A stretch of DNA of 44,132 bases from Flavobacteriaceae bacterium (GCA_030726725.1 JANRDC010000009.1:1-44132); one strand, 5' to 3'. Shown: positions 1-8,622, numbered from the stretch's first letter. Translations and numbers: made by a program. Notes: generated by a model not told the origin, from the sequence alone.

Positions 1-69
1 ATAAACAAGGCCTCTGTTCCTGTTTTTGGTCAAAAAACAACACTTTTGAAAAAATTCTTACCCAACACA

Positions 70-114
70 TTTGTAACTAAAAATTTAGTTGTAATATTGA
101 CTAAGTTTTTAGTT
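70..114 (+). promoter_or_regulatory. blaI promoter with embedded dyad operator
   Basis: A Bacteroidota-type promoter can be read: TTTG at 70-73, an 18-base spacer, then TAATATTG at 92-99, which matches TAnnTTTG at all but one position. The spacer holds the perfect inverted repeat AACTAAAAATTTAGTT (75-90). A second dyad, ACTAAGTTTTTAGT (100-113), covers the expected transcription start. BlaI/MecI repressors bind ACTA-containing dyads in their own promoters, so these are the likely autoregulatory operators. The promoter match and dyads are visible; binding is inferred. Confidence 0.6.
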
Positions 115-116
115 AT

Positions 117-485
117 ATGAAAAAATTAACCGCTGCCGAAGAACAAATCATGCACGCCTTATGGGCTTTGCCTGAAGGTGGGTTTGTCAAAGACGTCCTC
201 GAACAGCTCGAGGCTCCTAAACCTCACAACAACACCGTGGCCACCTTGCTTAAAATTCTGGTTGATAAAGGATTTGTTGGCTTGGAAACCCCGGGCAGAA
301 ACCATATTTACCGCGCTCTAGTCTCCAAAGAAGCTTACTCCAAGCAGAGTATTGCCGGCCTTGCGGAAAAATATTTTGACGGATCGTTTGCCAATGTCGT
401 TTCGTTTCTAGTCGACAAAAAACAAATGTCTCTCTCAGACCTGGAACTCTTGCTCGCTGAACTTAAAAACAAAAAAAATGGCTAG
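117..485 (+). CDS. blaI: BlaI/MecI/CopY-family transcriptional repressor
   Basis: A 122-residue winged-helix repressor of the BlaI/MecI family, the usual length. The N-terminal half carries the helix-turn-helix; the recognition helix is around residues 38-54 (NNTVATLLKILVDKGFV, close to the ANTIVTLL segment of MecI). The C-terminal third is the expected helical dimerisation part. Family members repress their own operon until a membrane M56 metallopeptidase triggers cleavage. The stop overlaps the start of the M56 gene by 8 bases, so the two are probably translationally coupled, and the upstream dyads indicate autorepression. In Bacteroidota such pairs are often not linked to beta-lactamase, and none is present here, so the signal is unknown and may concern the envelope. 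The family call is firm; the regulon is not known. Confidence 0.9.
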   Translation: MKKLTAAEEQIMHALWALPEGGFVKDVLEQLEAPKPHNNTVATLLKILVDKGFVGLETPGRNHIYRALVSKEAYSKQSIAGLAEKYFDGSFANVVSFLVDKKQMSLSDLELLLAELKNKKNG

Positions 486-1941
486 CGCGCTGTTGATCTA
501 TTTAGCCAAAACCCTCGGCATCTCGACCGTGTTGTGGGTCTACTATATCTGGTTCCTCAGGGACGAGCGTTTTCACCAATACAACCGGTTTTATCTGCTC
601 GGCGTATACGTGCTTTCCCTGGGACTGCCCCTGATTCCTTGGCGTTGGTGGGTTATTGAAGCCCCAGCAACCCTGATGAATACTACTGGTGTCTGGCGCC
701 CAGCGGGCCCTGAATACACCACCCCCAGCGCTGATCAGTGGGTGGTCAGCGCAGCATTGGGGGTCTCTGCCTTGTTGGTGTCGATTTTAATCTATCGCGT
801 TGCCCAAGTGCTTCTATTGGAAAAAAAATACCCCAAACGTCAAGTACAACAGGCGATGATCGTGGAAACCGACTTAGAAAATGCTCCTTTCTCTTTTTGG
901 AATCGATTGTTTTGGAAAAGCAGTTTGGACCTCACCCAAGGACCAGGACAAAAAATATTTAAACACGAATATACCCACATCGTTCAAAAACACACCCTAG
1001 ATCGATTGGTATCTCAATTGATGCGCGCTGTGTTTTGGGTCAATCCTTTTTACTGGCTCATCGCCAAAGAGCTGGAAACCATTCACGAATTTATCGCAGA
1101 TCAATCCGCTGTGGGTACAGATGCGCCAGAGGCCTTGGCCGAAATGCTGTTGACTACGCACTTTGAATCGCCATTATTTCAACCGACACACTCATTTAAC
1201 GTTTCATCCATTAAAAGAAGAATTATGATGCTTACACAACCCAAAAACACCCAACACGCCTATTTGCGTAAAATCTCTGCCCTGTTTTTAACCGCAGGCC
1301 TGGTCGCCCTATTTACCTTGCACATTCAGGCACAAGAAGCCCCCGTGCCCCCAGCTCCTCCAGCGGCACCTCAGCCCGAATTTACCTGGACCAAGCAAGA
1401 TACCCTAGCGCCTACTCATGTAACGGTGAGCTATGAGACCGCCAAAAAGATAGAAGGCAAGGGAAAAAAGAAAAAGAACCAGAAACAGAGCTTGGTGATT
1501 CGCCAGATCAACACAGACACTATAGTGCTTGTAGATGGCGTAGAACTGAACGAAATTAATCCTGCGGATTTTTCCGAAATCAATGTGCGTCAAGAAAAAG
1601 GCAAAGACGCCGTGTACATTGTTAAAAAAGCTAAAGCCGGTGCACCTTCCAGCGTGATGGTGTTTCATCCAAGCGATAAAAAAGCTGGAAACCACTCCCA
1701 GGTCAGCAAGGTGGCCTCCATCACTTGGTCAGCAGACAACAAAGATGAAATCTCTATGACTGTCGATGCCGAATCACCCATACCTTCGGAAAAGGGCATG
1801 GAATTTTATGTCAATGGGGATAAAGTGAGCAAAGCGGTGGCCATGGCCATAGATCCTGAAAAAATTATTACGGTAAATGTGACAAAACAAGACAAAGACG
1901 GAGTCTCCACAGGCCAAGTATGGATCGTGGTTAAAGAATAA
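478..1941 (+). CDS. BlaR1-like M56 membrane metallopeptidase with C-terminal plug-like modules
   Basis: A 487-residue partner of the BlaI repressor. The N-terminal part has several membrane segments (about residues 5-25, 38-56, 92-112) and the zinc-protease motif HEYTH at 163-167, with a downstream E-hEFiADq segment typical of M56. A further membrane segment near residues 264-284 ends in a run like a signal-peptide end (QAQE), followed by a proline-rich stretch and a periplasmic C-terminal region of about 200 residues. This region does not look like the penicillin-binding sensor of BlaR1. It holds two similar modules, near residues 350-384 and 443-487, each with a DG/NG turn followed by an INV or VNV strand, resembling TonB-receptor plug-like repeats. 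The expected job is to sense an envelope signal and relieve BlaI repression by proteolysis. The ligand is unknown. Confidence 0.85.
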   Translation: MASALLIYLAKTLGISTVLWVYYIWFLRDERFHQYNRFYLLGVYVLSLGLPLIPWRWWVIEAPATLMNTTGVWRPAGPEYTTPSADQWVVSAALGVSALLVSILIYRVAQVLLLEKKYPKRQVQQAMIVETDLENAPFSFWNRLFWKSSLDLTQGPGQKIFKHEYTHIVQKHTLDRLVSQLMRAVFWVNPFYWLIAKELETIHEFIADQSAVGTDAPEALAEMLLTTHFESPLFQPTHSFNVSSIKRRIMMLTQPKNTQHAYLRKISALFLTAGLVALFTLHIQAQEAPVPPAPPAAPQPEFTWTKQDTLAPTHVTVSYETAKKIEGKGKKKKNQKQSLVIRQINTDTIVLVDGVELNEINPADFSEINVRQEKGKDAVYIVKKAKAGAPSSVMVFHPSDKKAGNHSQVSKVASITWSADNKDEISMTVDAESPIPSEKGMEFYVNGDKVSKAVAMAIDPEKIITVNVTKQDKDGVSTGQVWIVVKE

Positions 1942-1962
1942 CCCGTGATTAAACAAAAGAAG

Positions 1963-1986
1963 AACCCCGCCTTAAGCGGGGTTTTG
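1963..1986. terminator. Rho-independent terminator between M56 and M14 genes
   Basis: Hairpin with 8-bp arms AACCCCGC and GCGGGGTT and a 5-base loop, followed by TTT. It lies 21 bases after the M56 stop and can also serve the converging M14 gene, although the poly-T on that side is poor. Confidence 0.8.
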
Positions 1987-2029
1987 TGGTTAAATATGCA
2001 GGGCAGCGGTGAAGCTGTTCTAGCTCGAG

Positions 2030-4546
2030 TTAAGGTTTAGGCACCTCGATGTGGGCGCCTAAAAACAGTGCGTTTAAAAACATGCGGTTCATCCCATAAG
2101 TGGTGCCCCTAAAATTGGGGTTGTCCGCGAAAAGCACCACCCGCCCAGAACCCAGAGGACTGACCAGAACTGAAGCGCTTTTGGACAAAAATTGTTCGCG
2201 GTTTTTGGGAGAAATATATCCGTCGACATGGGCGTTGGCAGTGTATCGAGACACGGTGCTGTAGGGGTTTTTGCTGGGCGCTAGCCAAACCGTATTGTTT
2301 TTATACAGACTCACCTGATCCTTGGTATAGCCAAAGCCGATGGGGTGGGTCAGATCGAGATCTGCGCGAACAAATACGCCCCCCAAAGCTTCTCGACCGA
2401 TGTGTTCCGGCGCTTCCACATAGGGCAAGCGTTCTGCCGTGGCAGTTGAATCTTTAGGCGCTTCGATCAGCTTTTCGGTCACCCATTTTTGGTTGATCAC
2501 CCAGCTAGCGCCTCGACCGATGGTGATCAAGGTTCCTCCCTGAGATGTCCAATCCTTGATTTTCTGTTTTTGGGTTTCTGGAAGGTTGTAGCTGCCTGAA
2601 ACCATGACCAAAACATCGTACTCTTTTAAGGATGCGCCCCCAAATCTGCGCAAAGGCAGTTTGGTGATGGGCATGCCGACTCGTTGGTCCAACAAATGCC
2701 AAACTTCTCCAGCCTCACCAGCGCTTACGCCTTCGCCGATCAACATCGCGGCTTTCGGCATTTTTACAGGCGTCATATATCGACTTCCCAGGTCAACTCC
2801 TGAAGCGCTCAATCCAGTGGTTGCTGCATGTGTCTGAATATTTAAACGCTTAGCTGCGGCGGACAGAATGCGCGCCACCTCATCCGCTGACTTTTTCTGA
2901 AGGGAGACGGGCAACACCAAAGAACCGTAGGAAAAAGACCGCACGCCTTGGGACGTCTGCACAGAAAAAGGTTTAAACGCGACCATCGGCACTAATTCCT
3001 CTTTTTGGAGTGCGTATAGCAATGCGGGAACATGGTAATCTTGGGCGTCCACCACATAGGCATAATCAGAGGCCACAAAATCCGACGCGATATTCCAATC
3101 GGAGGCATGCACCTCTGAAAGACCAGCGGGCAACTTGGTCAGCGGTTTGGCATCCAGCTGGTAAAAATGAGCCAGGGCCCAAGCAGAGGCATCGTAATAC
3201 ACGCTGTCTCGATACTTGCTGTAGGTCTCAAAAGCAGTCTGCACCAAGCGGTATTGGGGCTGAGCGGTGGGCACTACAATTTGGTCCCCTTGGCGCATCA
3301 CCTTGACTTTGTGGTGGTCCATCAAGGACAAAAACGCTTTGGTTTTATTTCGGTCCCGATCAGAAAAAGCATATCCCTTGATGGGGCTTTTAGCGGCCCT
3401 TGACAAAGCGCTTTTAAAGAACGATGTCTGATAACGGCGCATCATTTGGCGATTTTCCACGGCGGCCTGAACCGTGGTCATACTCGAAACGTACTGATTT
3501 CTGATGGTGAACGGAAAAGTGATTTCCCCAAAAGCAGTGGTCTGCTTCAGCCCTCTTGAACTGGCTTGCTCAAAGAGCAGGGCCAATCCTCCTTGAAGGT
3601 CAGGATATGAGGACCCATAGCCTGGATAGGTGCCATCGAACACTTCCTTGGTGAAATAGAAAGATCCGATTGAATCCAACGACTTGGAAAAATAATTGCC
3701 AAACAACGTGTTTAACTCGTTGTAGTTTTCCTTAGGCATAATGGGATCCCAAGAAGCGTTGGTTTTCATCGGCTCAAAAAAATAGGTGCTTTGCGACCCC
3801 ATTTCATGAAAATCAGTCACCACATTGGGATACCACTGATGGACCCAATTGAGTTTTCCCTGGCTCTCCGGGTGAATGGCCAGAATCCAATCTCGGTTTA
3901 AATCAAACCAATAGTGGTTGGTCCTCCCGCCAGGCCAATACTCGTTGTGCTCCGCGTCCTGTGGGTCCGCCACCAATGGAGTGCCTTTGTAGGTGTTGGC
4001 CCACTGGGTGTGTCGGTCCCTACCGTCCGGGTTGATGGTCGGATCGATAAAAATCACCGCGTGTTTGAGGTAGTTGATCACCTCAGGGTGGTTAGAACTC
4101 GTCAAGGTATAAGCGGTCAACAAGGCGGCTTCTGAACTTGAGGGCTCATTGCCGTGAACGTTGTAGGCCAAATTGATGATCAGCGGAAGCTCTGGATCTG
4201 TTTCTTGTCCCAGTTCTGGGCGAATAGACTTCAGGTGCTGCTGCTGAATTTCCGATAAACGGGCTAAATTCTCCGGAGAAGAGACGGCCAATAAGACCAG
4301 CTTTCTCCCCTCATAGGTGCGCCCGTACTCCACCAGCTGAGCGCGATCACTGGCCTGGGCCAAACTGTTTAAATACCCCACGATCATGTCGTGTCTGGTG
4401 TGCTGTTCCCCAATTCCATAACCCAAATAGGATTCAGGGGATTGAATCTCGGGTTGATAAGGTGCGTATCTGTCCAAAAAATAGCCCTGGGCCAAAGTGG
4501 TCAAGGGCAAGGCAAGTAGCGCCGCAAGGGCAAATATTTTTTTCAT
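2030..4546 (-). CDS. Secreted M14-family zinc carboxypeptidase
   Basis: An 838-residue protein with a clear signal peptide (cleavage likely after the LAQ at residues 18-20). The M14 domain spans roughly residues 35-400. Zinc ligands are H131 and E134 in the HGNEPS motif and H247 in DFHEMGS; N217 and R218 in DLNRDW match the substrate-carboxylate residues; E326 in LLFEQASSRG is the general base. The C-terminal 350 residues contain a segment around GEGVSAGEAGEVWHLLDQ that looks like the glutamine-amidotransferase-like domain attached to many large bacteroidotal M14 proteins. It should trim peptides from their C-terminus outside the cytoplasm, probably in nutrient scavenging. It is monocistronic and faces the M56 gene tail-to-tail across a terminator. 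The substrate cannot be told from sequence. Confidence 0.88.
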   Translation of the reverse strand: MKKIFALAALLALPLTTLAQGYFLDRYAPYQPEIQSPESYLGYGIGEQHTRHDMIVGYLNSLAQASDRAQLVEYGRTYEGRKLVLLAVSSPENLARLSEIQQQHLKSIRPELGQETDPELPLIINLAYNVHGNEPSSSEAALLTAYTLTSSNHPEVINYLKHAVIFIDPTINPDGRDRHTQWANTYKGTPLVADPQDAEHNEYWPGGRTNHYWFDLNRDWILAIHPESQGKLNWVHQWYPNVVTDFHEMGSQSTYFFEPMKTNASWDPIMPKENYNELNTLFGNYFSKSLDSIGSFYFTKEVFDGTYPGYGSSYPDLQGGLALLFEQASSRGLKQTTAFGEITFPFTIRNQYVSSMTTVQAAVENRQMMRRYQTSFFKSALSRAAKSPIKGYAFSDRDRNKTKAFLSLMDHHKVKVMRQGDQIVVPTAQPQYRLVQTAFETYSKYRDSVYYDASAWALAHFYQLDAKPLTKLPAGLSEVHASDWNIASDFVASDYAYVVDAQDYHVPALLYALQKEELVPMVAFKPFSVQTSQGVRSFSYGSLVLPVSLQKKSADEVARILSAAAKRLNIQTHAATTGLSASGVDLGSRYMTPVKMPKAAMLIGEGVSAGEAGEVWHLLDQRVGMPITKLPLRRFGGASLKEYDVLVMVSGSYNLPETQKQKIKDWTSQGGTLITIGRGASWVINQKWVTEKLIEAPKDSTATAERLPYVEAPEHIGREALGGVFVRADLDLTHPIGFGYTKDQVSLYKNNTVWLAPSKNPYSTVSRYTANAHVDGYISPKNREQFLSKSASVLVSPLGSGRVVLFADNPNFRGTTYGMNRMFLNALFLGAHIEVPKP

Positions 4547-4661
4547 CGCATCAATTTTAGCGGTCCATAACTTAAGCGCCTGTACAACAAACGCTTATCT
4601 ATAAAGATACAAAAATTTCTGACGGAGATTCCCTATATTTAATGACCTTAACTTGTTGCCG

Positions 4662-6377
4662 ATGAAACCATTTGCCCTTTGGACTGCCGCCCTTGCTGCG
4701 CTGATCCTCGTTTCCTGCTCCCAAAAACCCGTGATTGAGATCACGCTTTCCCCAGAAATTATCGATCAAGCACAAGAGGGTCGTTTGGTGTTGATGTTCT
4801 CCCTAAACGAAGACCAAGAACCCCGTTTTCAGATACAGGATGGCCCGAATACCCAAATTGCCTTTGGTATGGATGTATCGGATTGGGCCCCTGGAACACC
4901 CCTTGAGTTTGACCTTGAATCCTTTGGCTATCCATTTCAATCGATCGCTGATTTGCCCAAAGGGACCTACCAAGTTCAAGCCCTGCTCAACCGATATGAA
5001 ACCTATCACCTGGCAGATGGGCGCGTGTTGCAACTCCCCCCAGACCAAGGCGAAGGGCAACAGTGGAACCTGAAACCTGGAAATGTTTACAACGTCCCTG
5101 TATCGGTCACCTGGGATGGCTCGGGCGGATTTGCCCTGACACTTGACCAGATGATCCCACCCATTGAACCGCCCAAGGACACCAAATACATCAAACACAT
5201 CAAAATGCGCAGCGAGCTGTTGAGCAAATTTTGGGGGCGAGACGTCTATCTCGGGGCCAATGTGCTTCTGCCCGAAGGATTTGACGAGCACCCGGAAGCG
5301 CGCTATCCGCTGATGATCTATCACGGACACTTTCCCTACACGTTTGGCGGGTTCAAAGAAACCCCGCCAGACCCCAATATGAAACCGGAATACTCCGAAC
5401 GTTTTGGCATAGACGGATATAATATCACAGTAGAACAAGAAGCCTATCAACAATATTTGGACTGGACAAAACCGAATCAGCCGCGTTATTTGGTGATGGA
5501 AATTCAACACCCCACGCCTTACTACGACGACAGTTATGCGGTAAATTCAGCCAATCAAGGCCCCTATGGAGACGCGATTACTTATGAGCTCATCCCGTAC
5601 ATTGAAAAGATGTTCCGCGGGATTGGCGCGGAATGGAGCAGATACCTATATGGTGGCTCTACCGGCGGTTGGGAAGCATTGGCTGCGCTTATCAAATACC
5701 CCGATCAATACGGAGCGTGTTTTGCGGCTTGTCCGGATCCCATCGATTTTCAGGCGTATACTTTAGTCAATCTCTACCGAGATAAAAACGCTTATTTCTT
5801 GGATAGTCCCTTTAAAAAAACCCCGCGGCCAGCCCACCGAGATCACCTGGGAAGGGTGAGCAGCACCTTGGAAGAAACCAACCACCGAGAGTTGGTGCTG
5901 GGCTCAAAAAGCAGAAGCGGACAGCAGTGGGATATTTGGGAAGCGACATATTCGCCGGTAGGACCAGACGGATATCCCGCCAGAATCTGGGATAAGGTCA
6001 CCGGGGAAATCAACCCTGAAGTCGCCGAATATTGGAAAGAAAATTTTGACCTCGGACACATTTTGCGACGCGACTGGGAAAACGGACTTGGTGAACAACT
6101 AGCGGGCAAAATCCACATCTATTGCGGAGATATGGACAACTACTACCTCAACAATGCGGTTTATTTGGTGGAAGACTTTTTGGAAAAAACCAAGAACCCC
6201 TATTACGCGGGGGAAGTGGACTACGGAGATGGGGCGATTCACTGCTGGAACGGAGATCAAGAGAATCCGCTCTATATTTCTAGGCTGCGGTACAACACGA
6301 TGTATGTGCCCAAAATCATGAATATCATCAAAAAAAGTGCGCCAGAAGGAGCGGACCTCAAGAGTTGGGTGTATTGA
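4662..6377 (+). CDS. Lipoprotein alpha/beta hydrolase (putative esterase)
   Basis: A 571-residue lipoprotein. The ATG at 4662 was chosen because it begins the signal peptide directly; it has a lipobox ending LVSC around residue 19, so the protein should be membrane-anchored. An N-terminal beta-rich domain of about 170 residues precedes an alpha/beta hydrolase resembling the esterase D / ferulic-acid-esterase-like family. The nucleophile is S333 in GGSTGGWEA, with candidates for the acid in CGDMDNYY and the base in AIHCWNGD near the C-terminus. These families hydrolyse ester bonds of small molecules or polysaccharide decorations. There is no sugar-utilisation neighbour, so the substrate stays open. 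It stands alone between the M14 gene and a strong terminator. Confidence 0.75.
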   Translation: MKPFALWTAALAALILVSCSQKPVIEITLSPEIIDQAQEGRLVLMFSLNEDQEPRFQIQDGPNTQIAFGMDVSDWAPGTPLEFDLESFGYPFQSIADLPKGTYQVQALLNRYETYHLADGRVLQLPPDQGEGQQWNLKPGNVYNVPVSVTWDGSGGFALTLDQMIPPIEPPKDTKYIKHIKMRSELLSKFWGRDVYLGANVLLPEGFDEHPEARYPLMIYHGHFPYTFGGFKETPPDPNMKPEYSERFGIDGYNITVEQEAYQQYLDWTKPNQPRYLVMEIQHPTPYYDDSYAVNSANQGPYGDAITYELIPYIEKMFRGIGAEWSRYLYGGSTGGWEALAALIKYPDQYGACFAACPDPIDFQAYTLVNLYRDKNAYFLDSPFKKTPRPAHRDHLGRVSSTLEETNHRELVLGSKSRSGQQWDIWEATYSPVGPDGYPARIWDKVTGEINPEVAEYWKENFDLGHILRRDWENGLGEQLAGKIHIYCGDMDNYYLNNAVYLVEDFLEKTKNPYYAGEVDYGDGAIHCWNGDQENPLYISRLRYNTMYVPKIMNIIKKSAPEGADLKSWVY

Positions 6378-6397
6378 TCGAAACGCCTATTTTACAT

Positions 6398-6426
6398 AAA
6401 AAAACCCGCAAGTTGCGGGTTTTTTT
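6398..6426. terminator. Bidirectional terminator (esterase gene / tRNA)
   Basis: Hairpin with stem AAAAACCCGCAA / TTGCGGGTTTTT flanked by A and T runs, so it has a U-tract on either strand. It serves the rightward esterase gene and sits 4 bases past the 3' end of the leftward tRNA. Confidence 0.85.
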
Positions 6427-6430
6427 CTTG

Positions 6431-6504
6431 TGGTCCCACACGGGCTCGAACCGTGGACCTACTGATTATGAGTCAGTTGCTCTAACCAGCTGAGCTATGG
6501 GACC
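6431..6504 (-). tRNA. tRNA with CAU anticodon (elongator Met or Ile2)
   Basis: A complete 74-base cloverleaf on the minus strand: 7-bp acceptor GGTCCCA/TGGGACC, D arm GCTC...GAGC, anticodon arm ACTGA-CTCATAA-TCAGT with anticodon CAT, T arm CACGG-TTCGAGC-CCGTG, discriminator A. CCA is not encoded. It lacks the initiator-type start, so it is either elongator tRNA-Met or the tRNA-Ile2 whose C34 is changed to lysidine by TilS; sequence alone did not let me decide. Confidence 0.93.
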
Positions 6505-6550
6505 GGGACTGCAATATTACTATCAAATTTCTAGTGACACAAATAAATAT

Positions 6551-6970
6551 TTACGCGTAACTGCACAACTCCATCAATACCCCTAGATGCGATTTGGGGT
6601 GAAAAAACTGGACTTGTTTGCCTTTGGCGCCCAAGGTGGGCGCAGGTGTCAATGGTTGTAACCCCAAATCGGTCAGTCGCTTAATTTCTAATAAATACTG
6701 CTCTTGGGGCACCAAATAAGCGATGTGGTGTAATCCCGGGCCTTTATGGGCCAAGAATTTGGCCATCGGGCTTAGGTCCCCAAAAGGGGCGAGCAACTCA
6801 ATCGAGGCGGTTGGGGTAGTAAAAAATGCCACGGAAACCCCTTGAGTTTCTAAAGTTTCCAGGTGGTCTGGGCCTTGACCAAAAACAGAAGTATAGTGCG
6901 CTATGGCTTCGGAAAGATCTGCAACAGCGATCCCGATATGGTCAATGGGAAATGGACTTTGGGGGGTCAT
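6551..6970 (-). CDS. mce: Methylmalonyl-CoA epimerase
   Basis: A 139-residue vicinal-oxygen-chelate protein, full length for the family. It interconverts the (S) and (R) forms of methylmalonyl-CoA, linking propionyl-CoA metabolism to succinyl-CoA through methylmalonyl-CoA mutase. The family metal ligands are visible: H11 in DHIGIAV, a His in the GLHHIAYLV segment, and a Glu in VLMELCS at the C-terminus. The start at 6970 gives the normal N-terminus; an upstream in-frame ATG would add 24 residues unlike the family. It is divergent from rbfA, with 57 bases between starts. The mutase genes are not in the window. Confidence 0.9.
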   Translation of the reverse strand: MTPQSPFPIDHIGIAVADLSEAIAHYTSVFGQGPDHLETLETQGVSVAFFTTPTASIELLAPFGDLSPMAKFLAHKGPGLHHIAYLVPQEQYLLEIKRLTDLGLQPLTPAPTLGAKGKQVQFFHPKSHLGVLMELCSYA

Positions 6971-7015
6971 AAGCCTATGGTCAGCAATACAGCAACAAGA
7001 TACCCATATTCTGCG

Positions 7016-7023
7016 TATTTTTG
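7016..7023 (+). promoter_or_regulatory. Putative rbfA -7 promoter element, near-leaderless
   Basis: TATTTTTG is a perfect match to the Bacteroidota -7 consensus TAnnTTTG and ends only 4 bases before the rbfA ATG. No convincing TTTG lies at the -33 spacing. If used, the transcript would start at or within a few bases of the ATG. Confidence 0.4.
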
Positions 7024-7027
7024 GCCC

Positions 7028-7423
7028 ATGGAAGAAACCCAAAGACAGAAAAAAGTAGGAGGCGTCCTTCAGGCAGACTTAGCCGATGTATTGCAAAGAG
7101 CTGCCTCAGATGGCGGGATGCAAGGGGTGTTGATTTCCGTCACCAAAGTTAGGGTGACCACAGACCTATCCATTGCCAAAGCGTATTTAAGCGTGTTTCC
7201 AGAGGACAAAGGGCCTGCCTTATTGGAAGGTATCCGATCTAATCAACCGTTGATCCGCAAAGAACTCGCAGCGCGTACCAGACACCAGCTGAGAAAAATG
7301 CCAGAACTGATGTTTTACATCGACGACACCTTGGCTTATTTGGACAAAATTGACCAACAGCTCAAAGGGGCTGATAATCCGATTGCCCATCCAGAATTAC
7401 TCGACAAGCGCAAAAAAATATAG
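7028..7423 (+). CDS. rbfA: 30S ribosome-binding factor RbfA
   Basis: A 131-residue protein matching RbfA, the small KH-fold factor that binds immature 30S subunits and helps 16S rRNA 5' end maturation. The typical features are the N-terminal RQKKVGGVLQADLADVL helix, the central VTKVRVTTDLSIAKAYLSVF strands, and the ending RKMPELMFYIDDTLAYLDKI. The ATG at 7028 gives the normal N-terminus; a longer in-frame reading would run antisense into mce. The following permease gene begins on the very next base after the rbfA stop, so they form an operon. Confidence 0.93.
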   Translation: MEETQRQKKVGGVLQADLADVLQRAASDGGMQGVLISVTKVRVTTDLSIAKAYLSVFPEDKGPALLEGIRSNQPLIRKELAARTRHQLRKMPELMFYIDDTLAYLDKIDQQLKGADNPIAHPELLDKRKKI

Positions 7424-8611
7424 GTGAACGTTCCCGGGTACATCGCGCGCCGATATCTGTTGGCCAAAAGCCGACAAACCGCCGTTAACCTCATCAGCGC
7501 GGTAACCCTGTTGGTCGCATTAATCGGTTCTGCCTCGCTTTTTGTGGTGTTGTCGGGGTTCTCTGGATTGAAAGAATTCAGCGTCACCTATACAGAAATG
7601 ACCGATCCGGACCTCAAAGTCCTTCCTGCAACTGGCAAATATTTGCCTGATTTCACCGAAATAACCGCAAAAATCAACGCCCTGGAAGGTGTGGCAGCTT
7701 CAGCTCCGGAATTGGAAGAACGGGTTTATTTAACCCATGGAGAAAAAAGCCAAACCGCTTGGATCAAAGGAGTCTCCCCCAACTGGCCAAAGGTTATCCC
7801 CATCGAAAAAAACCTCTACCTCGGCGACTGGGATGTTGAAGGCGTAGGCATCTTGGGACTGGGACTGGCCCAAACCCTAGGGGTGACTGTGGGTGCCTAT
7901 AGCCAGCCGTTAGGCGTGATTGTGCCCAAGCCCCTAAAAAAAGGGATGCTATCCACGGCAACACCCTATGAGCAAGGATATTTAACCTTGTCCGCCGTTT
8001 ACGCCGTCGATGCGGATTGGGACCAAAAATACCTGATCACGGACATTCGCTGGGTTCAAGCCTTGTTGGGCCGCACTCCAGAAGAAGCGACAGGCATTTC
8101 CGTCAAACTCAATGAAATAGGCCGGCAAAACCCCGAATTTTGGGCCCAACAAATCCAACAATGGGCGCCCGATCAGTACGTGGTTAAAACCCGGGTCCAG
8201 CTCAACTCAGCCCTCTACAAAATGCTCAACACCGAATACGCAGCCACTTATGGGGTGTTTACTCTAGTGTTGGTCATTGCGCTATTCAACTTGGTGGGGG
8301 CGATGATCACCATCATTTTGGACAAACAGGAGAACGCCAAAACCTTGTTTGCCCTGGGGCTTACCGAGCGGGAAATCAAGCGCATATACCTGATACAAGG
8401 GATCGGCTTGTCCGTGCTGGGCGGACTTGGGGGACTGCTGCTGGGCAGTGCGCTCATCGGTTCCCAGCTGTATTTTGGGTGGTTAGAAATCGGTTCAGGA
8501 TTGGCCTACCCCGTGGCCTTTGAGGCCAAAAACTTTGTGTTGGTGGCGGTGACCATCTCTGTTTTGGGCAGCCTTACCTCTTGGGTGGCCAGCAGACGCG
8601 CCACGCGCTAG
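7424..8611 (+). CDS. FtsX/LolC-E family ABC transporter permease
   Basis: A 395-residue inner-membrane permease that starts with GTG immediately after the rbfA stop (zero spacing), which supports this otherwise unusual start. It has the FtsX/LolE layout: one N-terminal membrane segment (residues 20-45), a periplasmic domain of about 220 residues, then three C-terminal segments (near residues 270-300, 320-350 and 365-390). The C-terminal ALFNLVGAMITIILDKQENAKTL-type region is characteristic of the lipoprotein-releasing LolC/LolE group. The likely role is release of outer-membrane lipoproteins from the inner membrane with a LolD ATPase encoded elsewhere. The subfamily call is by resemblance. 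Confidence 0.85.
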   Translation: MNVPGYIARRYLLAKSRQTAVNLISAVTLLVALIGSASLFVVLSGFSGLKEFSVTYTEMTDPDLKVLPATGKYLPDFTEITAKINALEGVAASAPELEERVYLTHGEKSQTAWIKGVSPNWPKVIPIEKNLYLGDWDVEGVGILGLGLAQTLGVTVGAYSQPLGVIVPKPLKKGMLSTATPYEQGYLTLSAVYAVDADWDQKYLITDIRWVQALLGRTPEEATGISVKLNEIGRQNPEFWAQQIQQWAPDQYVVKTRVQLNSALYKMLNTEYAATYGVFTLVLVIALFNLVGAMITIILDKQENAKTLFALGLTEREIKRIYLIQGIGLSVLGGLGGLLLGSALIGSQLYFGWLEIGSGLAYPVAFEAKNFVLVAVTISVLGSLTSWVASRRATR

Positions 8612-8622
8612 TTTTGAGGGGT

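Noticed and set aside
117-1941. BlaI/M56 pair as a beta-lactam resistance locus
   Set aside because: No beta-lactamase or penicillin-binding-protein gene is present, and the sensor domain is not of the BlaR1 type.
4803-5510. Open 235-codon frame antisense to the esterase gene
   Set aside because: It lies fully inside a gene with lipobox and catalytic motifs, shows no recognisable domain, and is explained by the codon usage of the true frame.
6971-7042. Longer N-terminus for methylmalonyl-CoA epimerase
   Set aside because: The extra 24 residues are antisense to the rbfA start and do not resemble the family N-terminus.
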